64,000 nt of DNA from Ancylobacter sp. WKF20 (GTDB lineage Bacteria; Pseudomonadota; Alphaproteobacteria; Rhizobiales; Xanthobacteraceae). The stretch's first letter is position 1. Each line of letters opens with the position of its first letter. The notes under the pieces were generated by a model that worked only from the letters and a program-made list of their open reading frames with translations, was not told where the DNA came from and made no database searches. Shown one piece after another: positions 28,314 to 35,781 of this stretch. The stretch is taken from NCBI RefSeq assembly GCF_029760895.1, contig NZ_CP121679.1, positions 3,702,001-3,766,000 on the forward strand, read 5' to 3'. A program made the position numbers and the translations under genes.

Positions 28314-29015
28314 ATGCGCTCGAAGATCATCGGCACCACCCTGCCCGTGCTCGAAATCTATCTGGAAGCCGGCGAAAGGGTGGTCGGCGTGCCCGACCAG
28401 CTTTCCTGGATGTCCGGCGACATCGCCATGACCACCTCGACCGCCGTGGGCGGCGGTGGGGGTGGCGGCCTGTTCGGGCTGGTCAGCCGCGCGGTCTCCG
28501 GCGGCGGGCTGTTCATGACCGAGTTCGCCGCCCAGCGCGGGGCGGGCAATGTGGCCTTCGCCGCCAAGCTGCCGGGCACCATCATCGAGGTCGAGGTGAC
28601 GCGCGAGCGCGGCTATCTCGTCCACCGCCACGGCTTTGTCTGCGGCACGCCGGGGGTCGAGATCGCCTCCGCCTTCCAGCAGACGCTGGGCGGGGCGGTG
28701 TTCGGCGGGGAGGGCTTCATCCTCCAGCGGCTCTCGGGCGACGCCAAGGCCTGGATCGAGGTCGGTGGCGAGATCGTCACCTATGATCTCCAGCCCGGCC
28801 AGTTCCTCATGGTGCATCCCGGCCATGTCGGCTTTTTCGAGGACAGCGTGTCCTTCGAGCTCACCGCCATTCGCGGCGTGCGCAACGCGCTATTCGGCGG
28901 TGACGGGCTGTTCCTGGTGAAGCTGTCCGGCCCCGGCAAGGTGTGGCTGCAGACCCTGACCGCGCCGGGCCTTGCCCACACGATCAGCCATTACCTGCCA
29001 GCCAAGCAGGGGTGA
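28314..29015 (+). CDS. TIGR00266/AIM24 family protein
   Basis: A 233-residue protein of the AIM24 family (TIGR00266), a beta-sandwich fold distantly like tubby C-terminal domains. Typical features are ESVFGEPGAL-like VVGVPDQLSWMSGDIAMTT near residue 25, a Gly-rich SGGGLFMTEFAAQ near residue 60 and IILQRLSGDAKAWIEVGGEIVTYDL in the middle (read in part). The bacterial role is not known; mitochondrial AIM24 helps keep inner-membrane organisation. Start at 28314 has GGAGGT upstream. It is convergent with the second chromate-transporter pair, with twelve bases between the stops. Confidence 0.87.
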   Translation: MRSKIIGTTLPVLEIYLEAGERVVGVPDQLSWMSGDIAMTTSTAVGGGGGGGLFGLVSRAVSGGGLFMTEFAAQRGAGNVAFAAKLPGTIIEVEVTRERGYLVHRHGFVCGTPGVEIASAFQQTLGGAVFGGEGFILQRLSGDAKAWIEVGGEIVTYDLQPGQFLMVHPGHVGFFEDSVSFELTAIRGVRNALFGGDGLFLVKLSGPGKVWLQTLTAPGLAHTISHYLPAKQG

Positions 29016-29027
29016 GAGGCGCGAGCG

Positions 29028-29552
29028 TCAGCTCAGCAAAGCCAGCCCGACCACGCCCCCGCCGAGCACGAAGATGGCGGGGTTGACCTTCTTGACGAAG
29101 AACACGCCGAGGAACACCGCCACCGCGATGGCGACGGTGAGCGCGCCGTCGATCGCCGTCTTGGCGATGGAAATGGCGCCCGCCGCCATCAGCCCGACCA
29201 CCAGCGGCGCCATGCCCTTCTGCAGCGAGGCGCGCCAGGGCGAGCCCTCGAAATGGTCCCAGACCCGCGAGGCGCCCCAGGAGATGATACCCGCCGGCAC
29301 GAAGAAGCCGAGAAAGGCCAGCAGCGCGCCGGTATAGCCGGTGACGTGATAGCCGATCACCATCACCATCAGCATGTTCGGGCCCGGCACCACCTGGCCG
29401 AGGCCATAGATGTCGCGGAACTGGTCGTCATTCAGCCAGTGATGGGTTTCCACCACCAGCGCCTTGGTTTCCGGCAGCACCGCCGCGCCGCCGCCGACCG
29501 CGAGCACCGAGAGCAACGAGAAGACCGCGAGGACGGAGAGGTTCTCATTCAT
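29028..29552 (-). CDS. Chromate transporter, second half (second split ChrA pair)
   Basis: A 174-residue membrane protein with a single chromate-transporter domain. It has SVLAVGGGAAVLPE near residue 15, YGLGQVVPGPNMLMVMVIGYHVTGY near residue 50 (the PGPN signature) and hydrophobic helices to the end. It overlaps the stop of its partner by four bases (29549-29552). Compared with the pair at 1.9-3.0 kb the sequences differ strongly, so the two pairs are old paralogues or separately acquired rather than a recent duplication. Confidence 0.87.
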   Translation of the reverse strand: MNENLSVLAVFSLLSVLAVGGGAAVLPETKALVVETHHWLNDDQFRDIYGLGQVVPGPNMLMVMVIGYHVTGYTGALLAFLGFFVPAGIISWGASRVWDHFEGSPWRASLQKGMAPLVVGLMAAGAISIAKTAIDGALTVAIAVAVFLGVFFVKKVNPAIFVLGGGVVGLALLS

Positions 29553-30160
29553 TCGCCGGTCTCCGGTGGCACGTCCTTGCGGGGGCGATAGATGAACACC
29601 GCTGCCGGGCCGACGGTGATGAGCACCCAGACCAGCGAGATGTGCAGCACGCTCACCATCAGCACGGTGACAGCGATGATGGCGGCGTCGATCAGCCCGC
29701 CGAACTGCTTGCGGCCGATCTGCACGGTCACCGCGGTGAGCATGCCCACCGCCGCGGCGCCAACGCCGACCAGCGCGGCGTTGACATAAGGATTATGCGC
29801 GTTCGAGGCGTAGAGCACGCCGAGCAGCATCACCAGCGCCGCGCCGGGCAGGGTGATGCCGAGAAAGGCGATGATCGAGCCGGGCACGCCGCGCAGCCGG
29901 TCGCCGACGATGATGCTCATATTGGTCGCGTTGAGCCCCGGCAGCGCCTGCGAGATCTCCAGCGCCGACATGAAGTGCTCCTCGTCGAGCCAGCGCTTCT
30001 TCAGCACCAGCCCGGCGCGCAGATAAGCGACGACGCCGCCGCCGAAGCTGGTGGCGCCGATGACCAGGAAGGTGACGAAAATCTCCCACAGCGAGACGTC
30101 GCGCGGCAGGCTGTAGCCGCCGGCATCCTCCGCCGGGGCGGGCTCGACGGTGCCGCTCAT
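29549..30160 (-). CDS. Chromate transporter, first half (second split ChrA pair)
   Basis: A 203-residue membrane protein, partner of the gene just downstream. Family motifs are GATSFGGGVVAYLR near residue 35, LEISQALPGLNATNMSIIVGDRLRG near residue 68 (a PGLNATN variant of the PGPN motif) and following hydrophobic helices. The ATG at 30160 (MSGTVEPAP) is chosen because the open frame upstream is the shadow of the next gene. The next gene upstream ends at 30171 on the same strand, only ten bases away, so all three may be one transcript. Confidence 0.86.
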   Translation of the reverse strand: MSGTVEPAPAEDAGGYSLPRDVSLWEIFVTFLVIGATSFGGGVVAYLRAGLVLKKRWLDEEHFMSALEISQALPGLNATNMSIIVGDRLRGVPGSIIAFLGITLPGAALVMLLGVLYASNAHNPYVNAALVGVGAAAVGMLTAVTVQIGRKQFGGLIDAAIIAVTVLMVSVLHISLVWVLITVGPAAVFIYRPRKDVPPETGE

Positions 30161-30170
30161 CGCCGCGGGC

Positions 30171-31010
30171 TCACTCGTGGCTTTCCGCGAGCTGCTTGCC
30201 GAAATTATAGACCAGCGAGGTCTTGGTGGTGCCGAGCTGCACCCATTCCGGCGCCTCGTTCTGGATCGCCTTGAAGAATTCCTCGGAGCGGGTGCGGGCC
30301 TTGGCGTGGAGCTGGTCATAGCGGTCGAACTTCGCCTGGAAGGCGAATTCGCCGATGATCGAGCTCTCGGTCGCCCGGTCGCGCCACACGGCGATGGTCG
30401 CCTTGGCGACCAGCCCGTGGCCGAAATCGAAGGAGCCGACATTCACCTGCACCTCTTCGACCGGCAGGTTGTTCACCAGCGAGACCTTGTCGTCATTATG
30501 CGAGTCGCAGCGCTCGCCAATGGCCGGGAAGACGCGGGAGATGCGCTCCAGCCCCTCGTCGAGGATGAGGCCGGGCGAGAGCAGCACGCAATTATGCGAG
30601 TAGAGCGAGCGCATGCCGCCGAGGCTGTCCTTCAGCGGCAGCAGCTCTTCCTTGAACTTGATGTTGGCCGTGCCGCTCAGATGCGGCGTGACATCGACGC
30701 TCGCCGCCGTATCGAAGTCGGCATGGCGGAACTTGAAAGTCAGCTCGTGCTCGGGATCGGGCCAGCCATCGGTGTAGAAGGTGCGTTTGCGCAGGATGAA
30801 GGCGTGCCGGTAAAGATTGTAATCCGGCGTATCGTAGAACAGCACCTCGCGCACATGGCGCTTGAAGCCGTCCTTGTTCGTGGTCACGCCGACCTTGAAC
30901 TCGGGGGCAATGAGGCCCAGTTTGTGCCAGTAGACCTCGAACTGGTGCGGGTCAAAGAAACGCTCCGGCCGCAGCAGGATCTTGTATTCACGGTAGTGAA
31001 TATCGTCCAT
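30171..31010 (-). CDS. Hypothetical protein, possibly CYTH/VTC-like
   Basis: A 279-residue cytoplasmic protein without signal or membrane segments. It starts MDDIHYREYKILLRPERFFDP, and the region around residues 60-105 reads EVLFYDTPDYNLYRHAFILRKRTFYTDG then HELTFKFRH: alternating charged strands with Arg/Lys pairs, as in CYTH-type triphosphate tunnel enzymes or VTC-like domains. The second half carries VNNLPVEEVQVNVG and ends near YNFGKQLAE. I do not recognise the family with certainty, and the CYTH idea rests on this strand pattern only. The start at 31010 is the first that yields the conserved-looking part. It sits upstream of the second chrA pair. Confidence 0.6.
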   Translation of the reverse strand: MDDIHYREYKILLRPERFFDPHQFEVYWHKLGLIAPEFKVGVTTNKDGFKRHVREVLFYDTPDYNLYRHAFILRKRTFYTDGWPDPEHELTFKFRHADFDTAASVDVTPHLSGTANIKFKEELLPLKDSLGGMRSLYSHNCVLLSPGLILDEGLERISRVFPAIGERCDSHNDDKVSLVNNLPVEEVQVNVGSFDFGHGLVAKATIAVWRDRATESSIIGEFAFQAKFDRYDQLHAKARTRSEEFFKAIQNEAPEWVQLGTTKTSLVYNFGKQLAESHE

Positions 31011-31313
31011 CGAACGCCTCGCACGCGCCGGTCCGGGACCGGCAGGGGGATTACGAGCCCGGTATGATGTCACCTTGGAGCGGGCTGCGCCAGAGCCCTG
31101 CGCGACCCGGTGGACTGTCCCGCCGGATGGTTTCATCCGGTTGTGAAGATCGCTAGGATTTACGCCTAGTCGCGATGTGTCACAAGAGCGTCGCCGGGAC
31201 GGTGCAAGGCCGAACACAGCTTGAACCGGGGGACCAGTCCATGGTCCAACCCGCCCGACCATCCGCCGTCGCCGACGCCCCTCACGGGTAGCCGCAAGAA
31301 GAGAGATCGTCCC
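31011..31313. other. Divergent intergenic region, CYTH-like gene and transaldolase
   Basis: A gap of 303 bases between two divergent genes. The only structure I see is a short dyad, CTAGG (31153-31157) and CCTAG (31165-31169), in the AT-richest part, which could be a regulatory site. No promoter boxes can be fixed with confidence and I see no small gene. Confidence 0.4.
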
Positions 31314-32285
31314 ATGCCGTCCAAGCTCGACCAACTCCGCTCCATGACCGTCGTCGTCTCCGATACCGGCGACATCGAGACGGTCCGCCGGCTCAAGCCG
31401 CAGGACTGCACCACCAACCCGACCCTGCTGCTCAAGGCGGCGGAGATGCCGGCCTATGCGCCGCTGGTCGACGAGGCGATCGCATGGGGCCAGACCCAGA
31501 GCGGGGCGCGCGAGGCGGTGGTGGACGCCACCTGTGACCGGCTGGCGCTGAATTTCGGCGCCGAGCTCTCCAAGATCGTGCCCGGCCGCGTCTCCACCGA
31601 GGTGGACGCCGACCTCTCCTTCGACACGCAGGCGACGCTCGCCAAGGCGCGGCGCTTCATCGCCGATTACGAGGCGCGCGGTGTCGGCCGCGAGCGCATC
31701 CTCATCAAGATCGCCTCGACCTGGGAAGGCATCCGCGCCGCCGAAGTGCTGCAGAAGGAAGGCATCGACTGCAACCTGACGCTGCTCTTCTCCATGGCGC
31801 AGGCGGTGGCGGCGGCCGATGCCGGCGCCTTCCTCATCTCGCCCTTCGTCGGTCGCATCCTCGACTGGCACGTCAAGGCGGGCGAGGGCCCCTTCACCTC
31901 GGAGACCGATCCGGGCGTGAAGTCGGTGCGCGAGATCTACGCCTATTACAAGACGCACGGCATCAGCACCGTGGTGATGGGCGCCTCCTTCCGCAACACC
32001 GGCGAAATCGAGGCGCTGGCGGGCTGCGACCGGCTGACCATCGGCCCCTCGCTGCTCGACGACCTCGCCAAGGATGAGGGCGTGCTGGAGCGCAAGCTCG
32101 ACCCGGCGAAGATCGACGTGACCCCCGCCAAGATCGTGCTCGACGAGAAGGCCTTCCGCTTCGCCCTCAACGAGGACGCGATGGCGACCGAGAAGCTGTC
32201 GGAAGGCATCCGCCAGTTCGTCAAGGATCTGCGCACGCTGCGCGGGCTGGTCGCCAAGCGGCTGGAAGGCGCGAAGGCCGCCTGA
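31314..32285 (+). CDS. tal: Transaldolase
   Basis: A 323-residue cytoplasmic enzyme of the non-oxidative pentose phosphate pathway, moving a dihydroxyacetone unit between sugar phosphates. It begins [42 protein letters not shown] (in part), with the Asp-Cys-Thr-Thr-Asn-Pro motif. The Schiff-base Lys lies in [18 protein letters not shown] near residue 132, and the Thr-Leu-Leu-Phe-Ser and [11 protein letters not shown] motifs follow. Length fits TalB-type enzymes. The ATG at 31314 has AAGAGAGA eight bases upstream. The transcript ends at the hairpin at 32320. Confidence 0.96.
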   Translation: MPSKLDQLRSMTVVVSDTGDIETVRRLKPQDCTTNPTLLLKAAEMPAYAPLVDEAIAWGQTQSGAREAVVDATCDRLALNFGAELSKIVPGRVSTEVDADLSFDTQATLAKARRFIADYEARGVGRERILIKIASTWEGIRAAEVLQKEGIDCNLTLLFSMAQAVAAADAGAFLISPFVGRILDWHVKAGEGPFTSETDPGVKSVREIYAYYKTHGISTVVMGASFRNTGEIEALAGCDRLTIGPSLLDDLAKDEGVLERKLDPAKIDVTPAKIVLDEKAFRFALNEDAMATEKLSEGIRQFVKDLRTLRGLVAKRLEGAKAA

Positions 32286-32319
32286 TAGAGGAGGGCCCCG
32301 CCCGCCTCATCGCACCCGA

Positions 32320-32349
32320 GAGGAGGGCTCCCGCCCTCCTCGTTTCGTT
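32320..32349 (+). terminator. Rho-independent terminator of transaldolase
   Basis: GAGGAGGGC (32320-32328) pairs with GCCCTCCTC (32333-32341) around TCCC, followed by GTTTCGTT. A second, incomplete copy of AGGAGGGCTCCCGCC follows at about 32352-32367, as if the element had been duplicated. Confidence 0.72.
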
Positions 32350-32390
32350 CAGGAGGAGGGCTCCCGCCTTTCTCAGCCACGTTGCCGCTT

Positions 32391-33149
32391 ATGCTCCCCA
32401 TTGATCCGGCCTTTGCCGCCGCCGCCGTCCTCGCGGCCTTCTGCGTCGGCATGGGCAAGGGCGGCGTGCCGATGATCGGCACGCTCTCCGTGCCGATCAT
32501 GGCGCTGGTCATGCCGCCCATCGCCGCCGCCGGCCTGCTGTTGCCGGTCTATGTGGTCAGCGACATGTTCGGCGTCTGGGCCTATCGGCGCGAATTCTCC
32601 CGCCGCGTGCTCGCCATCGTCATTCCCGCCGCCGCCATCGGCATTGCCATTGGCTGGGCGACCGCTTCCATCGTCACCGATGCGATGGTGGAGGTGATCG
32701 TCGGGCTGATCGGCCTCGCCTTCTGCCTCGTGCGCTGGTTCGGCAATGTCGGGGCGACGCCGCGCCCGGCCGATATTCCACGCGGCCTGTTCTGGGGCGC
32801 GGTGTCCGGCTTCACCAGCTTCGTCACCCATGGCGGGGCGCCGCCCTACCAGATGTATGTGCTGCCGCAGCGCCTGCCGAAAATGGTCTATGCCGGCACC
32901 ACCACCATCGCCTTCGCCGCCATCAACGCGATGAAGCTCCCGCCCTATTGGGCGCTCGGCCAGCTCAACCCGTCCAATCTCAAGATCACCGCCGCGCTGA
33001 TGCCGGTGGCGATCCTCGCCACCTTCGCCGGCGTCTGGGTGACGCGCCGCCTGCCGGAGAAGCTGTTCTACCGGCTGATCGTGGTCGCGCTGTTCCTGCT
33101 CTCGCTGAAGCTCTTGTGGGACGGCACGCGCGGCATGCTCGGGATCTAA
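32391..33149 (+). CDS. TauE/SafE family sulfite exporter-like protein
   Basis: A 252-residue inner-membrane protein with seven to eight hydrophobic helices. The family signature lies early, FCVGMGKGGVPMIGTLSVPIMAL near residue 17 (GxGKGGxP), and repeats as GFTSFVTHGGAPPYQMYVLPQ near residue 140 (FxxHGGAP). TauE/SafE proteins export sulfite, sulfonates or organic anions; the actual substrate here is unknown. The ATG at 32391 is preferred over an upstream TTG. The stop overlaps the convergent MFS gene by four bases (33146-33149). Confidence 0.9.
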   Translation: MLPIDPAFAAAAVLAAFCVGMGKGGVPMIGTLSVPIMALVMPPIAAAGLLLPVYVVSDMFGVWAYRREFSRRVLAIVIPAAAIGIAIGWATASIVTDAMVEVIVGLIGLAFCLVRWFGNVGATPRPADIPRGLFWGAVSGFTSFVTHGGAPPYQMYVLPQRLPKMVYAGTTTIAFAAINAMKLPPYWALGQLNPSNLKITAALMPVAILATFAGVWVTRRLPEKLFYRLIVVALFLLSLKLLWDGTRGMLGI

Positions 33150-34381
33150 ACCCGGTCGGCGCCGCGCGTGAAAAACACCGCGCTCCAGAAGCCGGCGGCG
33201 ACCACCAGCGCGGCGAGGATGATGGCGGTAAGCACCGCGTCATAGGAGCCGGTCAGGGTCCACAGCCCCGCCATGCCGACGGGGGCCAGCGCCCGCGCGA
33301 TGGTGGCGGGCACGGCCATCGCCCCGTTCACCGCGCCATAGGCCCGCCGCGTCAGCATTTCCGGCACGACGAGGCCGCGCACGATGGTGGTGATGCCGTT
33401 CACCGCGCCGAACACCATGCCGAACAGCGCCACCCAGACGAAGTCCGGCGGCATGAATTCCAGCGCCAGGAAGGCCACCGGGAACTCCGCGACGGCGAGC
33501 GCGCCAACAAGGCGCATCGGCGCGCGCGGCGCCAGCACCCAAAGCGCGATGCGCCCGGTCACCTGCGCCGGGCCGATGATGGCGATGGCGCTCACCACCG
33601 TATGCGTGTCGAAGCCGCGCTCGATCAGCAGCGGGTAGGCGTGGAAGGTGAAGCCCGAGAACACTACCGCATAGGCGGTGAAGGCGATGGCGAGCGCCCA
33701 GAAGGCGGGCTGGCGCATCACCTCGGCGATAGCCGAGCGGCCGGGCGCTTCGTCCTGCGGGCGCGGCGGGGCGATGGGCGCGTCCGCGCGCGGGTCGATC
33801 ACGACGAAGTTCAGCACCGCCGCGACTAGAATGTTGATCGCGCCGAGGATCATCAGCGTGTCGCGCCAGCCCACCGCGTCGAGGAGAAGCTGCACCAGCG
33901 GGATGAAGACGGTGGAGGCGAAGCCGCCCCACAGGGTCAGCGCGGTGATGCCGCCGCGCGCCTGAAGCGGGCCGACGCGGCGCGCGACCACGGCGAAGGC
34001 GGGGTCGTAGAGCGTTGCCGCCTGCATGGCGCCGATGCCGGCGACCGCGAGGTAGAACAGCGCCATGCTTTCGGCCTGGGACCACAGCATGAACAGCAGC
34101 CCCGCCAGCACCGAGCCGCCGGCCATGATGAGCCGGCCATAACCGGCATCGATGCCCGCGCCGACCGGATAGGCGACGAGGCCGGCGAGCGCGAGGCCGA
34201 GCGTCGCCGCGCCATAAAGCTCGGCCTTGGACCAGCCAAGCTCGACCCCCATGGCCTGCGCGATCAGCGGGAAGCTGTAATAGAGCGTGCCCCAGGAAAT
34301 CACCTGCCCGACGCCGAGCCCGGTGATGAACAGGCTGCGCCCGCCGGGGGGCCGGTGCGGGGCGGCGGCGGCGGCGCTCAT
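33146..34381 (-). CDS. MFS transporter
   Basis: A 411-residue inner-membrane transporter with twelve hydrophobic segments, preceded by a short Ala/Pro-rich N terminus. GVGQVISWGTLYYSFPLIAQAM near residue 23 and GWSKAELYGAATLGLALAGLVAYPVGAGIDAGYGR (in part) in helices 1-3 are typical of the MFS group close to monocarboxylate/oxalate-formate transporters. The second half has GFDTHTVVSAIAIIGPAQVTGR and MVFGAVNGITTIVRGLVVPE. The substrate is unknown. The gene lies just downstream of the M20 amidohydrolase gene on the same strand with 14 bases between, so transport of that enzyme's substrate is possible. Confidence 0.87.
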   Translation of the reverse strand: MSAAAAAPHRPPGGRSLFITGLGVGQVISWGTLYYSFPLIAQAMGVELGWSKAELYGAATLGLALAGLVAYPVGAGIDAGYGRLIMAGGSVLAGLLFMLWSQAESMALFYLAVAGIGAMQAATLYDPAFAVVARRVGPLQARGGITALTLWGGFASTVFIPLVQLLLDAVGWRDTLMILGAINILVAAVLNFVVIDPRADAPIAPPRPQDEAPGRSAIAEVMRQPAFWALAIAFTAYAVVFSGFTFHAYPLLIERGFDTHTVVSAIAIIGPAQVTGRIALWVLAPRAPMRLVGALAVAEFPVAFLALEFMPPDFVWVALFGMVFGAVNGITTIVRGLVVPEMLTRRAYGAVNGAMAVPATIARALAPVGMAGLWTLTGSYDAVLTAIILAALVVAAGFWSAVFFTRGADRV

Positions 34382-34395
34382 GGAAGATCTCGGGC

Positions 34396-35583
34396 TCAGG
34401 CCGCCGGGCGCAGCAGGGAATGGACGAGGTTGACCCAGTAGCTGGCGCCGATCGGCAGCAGCGCGTCGTTGAAATCATATGCGGCGTTGTGCAGGTTCGG
34501 TCCCGGCCCGCTGGCCAGGCACACATAGGCGCCGGGCACCGCCTCCAGCATGTAGGCGAAATCCTCCGCCGCCATGATCGGCTCGAAATCCGTCACCACC
34601 TTGTCGGCGCCGACCGTGGCGCGGGCGGCGGCGAAGGCGGTCTCCAGCTGGGTCGGCCAGTTCACCGTCGCCGGGTAGCGCCGCTCATAGCGGATCTCGG
34701 CGTTTGCTCCCTGCGCGGCGCAGACGCCCTCGACGACCGCACGGAAGCGCGTCTCAATGAGGTCGCGCACCTCTTTGGCGAAGGTGCGCACCGTGCCGCG
34801 CAGCACCACCTCGTCGGGAATGACGTTCCAGGTGTCGCCGCCATGGATCTGCGTGACGGTGACGACCGCCGCCTCCTGCGGGCTCACCGAGCGGGCGACG
34901 ATGCTTTGCAGCTGGGCGACGATGAGCGAGGCCGCCAGCACCGGGTCGATGCCGCGCTGGGGCATGGCGGCATGGGCGCCGCGCCCGATCACCTTCACCT
35001 CGAAAATGTCGAAGGCGGCGAACATCGGGCCATGCCGGCCGAGCACCGTGCCGAAGGGGGCGTTCGGCCAGTTGTGCAGGCCATAGACCTGATCCATCGG
35101 GAAGCGCTCGAACAGGCCCTGCTCGACCATCACCTTGCCGCCGCCCTCATTTTCCTCGGCCGGCTGGAAGATGAAATGCACCGTGCCGGCGAAATCCGGG
35201 TTCGCCGCCAGATGCCGGGCGGCGCCGAGCAGCATGGTCATGTGCCCGTCATGGCCGCAGGCGTGCATCTTGCCCGGCGTGTCCGAGTGGTAGGGCAGGT
35301 TGGTGGCTTCCAGAATGTCGAGCGCGTCCATGTCGGCGCGCAGGCCGATGGAGGGGCCGGCGCCCCGCGTGCCCTTCAGCGTCGCCACCAGACCGGTGCC
35401 GGCAAGGCCGCGCACCACCGGCAGGCCGAAGCTCTCCAGCCGCTCGGCGACAAAAGCGCTGGTGCGGTGCTCCTCGAAGGCGGTTTCCGGCATCGCGTGC
35501 AGCGTGCGCCGCCACTGGGTGAGTTCCCCGGCCTGCGCCGCGAGCGCAGGAACAATGCCGGCCTGTGACTGCTGTTCGCTCAT
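34396..35583 (-). CDS. M20 family amidohydrolase (hippurate hydrolase-like)
   Basis: A 395-residue metal-dependent amidohydrolase of the M20D family, which cleaves N-acyl groups from amino acids (hippuricase, N-acetyl-diaminopimelate deacetylase and auxin-conjugate hydrolases are relatives). Metal-binding motifs are visible: GKMHACGHDGHMTMLLGAA near residue 95 (CGHDGH), FIFQPAEENEGGG with two Glu near residue 131, and AAEDFAYML near residue 350. The dimerisation insert occupies about residues 180-290. The start at 35583 is right for the length; upstream the frame stays open only because it is the antisense of the phospholipase gene. Substrate uncertain. Confidence 0.9.
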   Translation of the reverse strand: MSEQQSQAGIVPALAAQAGELTQWRRTLHAMPETAFEEHRTSAFVAERLESFGLPVVRGLAGTGLVATLKGTRGAGPSIGLRADMDALDILEATNLPYHSDTPGKMHACGHDGHMTMLLGAARHLAANPDFAGTVHFIFQPAEENEGGGKVMVEQGLFERFPMDQVYGLHNWPNAPFGTVLGRHGPMFAAFDIFEVKVIGRGAHAAMPQRGIDPVLAASLIVAQLQSIVARSVSPQEAAVVTVTQIHGGDTWNVIPDEVVLRGTVRTFAKEVRDLIETRFRAVVEGVCAAQGANAEIRYERRYPATVNWPTQLETAFAAARATVGADKVVTDFEPIMAAEDFAYMLEAVPGAYVCLASGPGPNLHNAAYDFNDALLPIGASYWVNLVHSLLRPAA

Positions 35584-35707
35584 GCGTCCGCTCGCCCTGC
35601 GGGGTGCCCGCCGCCTGTATGGCGCGGGCGGGCGGACGAGACAAGCGCGCGGGGGTGGCGTTTGCGCAGGACCGATCTGTCCTGTCTGCAGGGCGGTACT
35701 GCGCGGG

Positions 35708-35732
35708 GGAACCTTGGCGCGCGGCGGCGGTT
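35708..35732 (+). promoter_or_regulatory. EcfG-type promoter candidate for the phospholipase D-VTT operon
   Basis: GGAAC at 35708-35712, a 16-base spacer, and GGTT at 35729-35732. The general stress sigma factor EcfG of alphaproteobacteria uses GGAAC-N16/17-CGTT; the first -10 base is the less conserved one. The start codon is 50 bases downstream. One of three matches with the same spacing within 5.3 kb. Confidence 0.5.
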
Positions 35733-35781
35733 GACGGCGGGAATCAGGCGCCGCCCCGCGCGACCCGGAGACCCGACCACC

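Noticed and set aside
31011..31958. Upstream extension of the CYTH-like gene to 31958
   Set aside because: The extension is antisense to the transaldolase gene and lacks any resemblance to protein domains.
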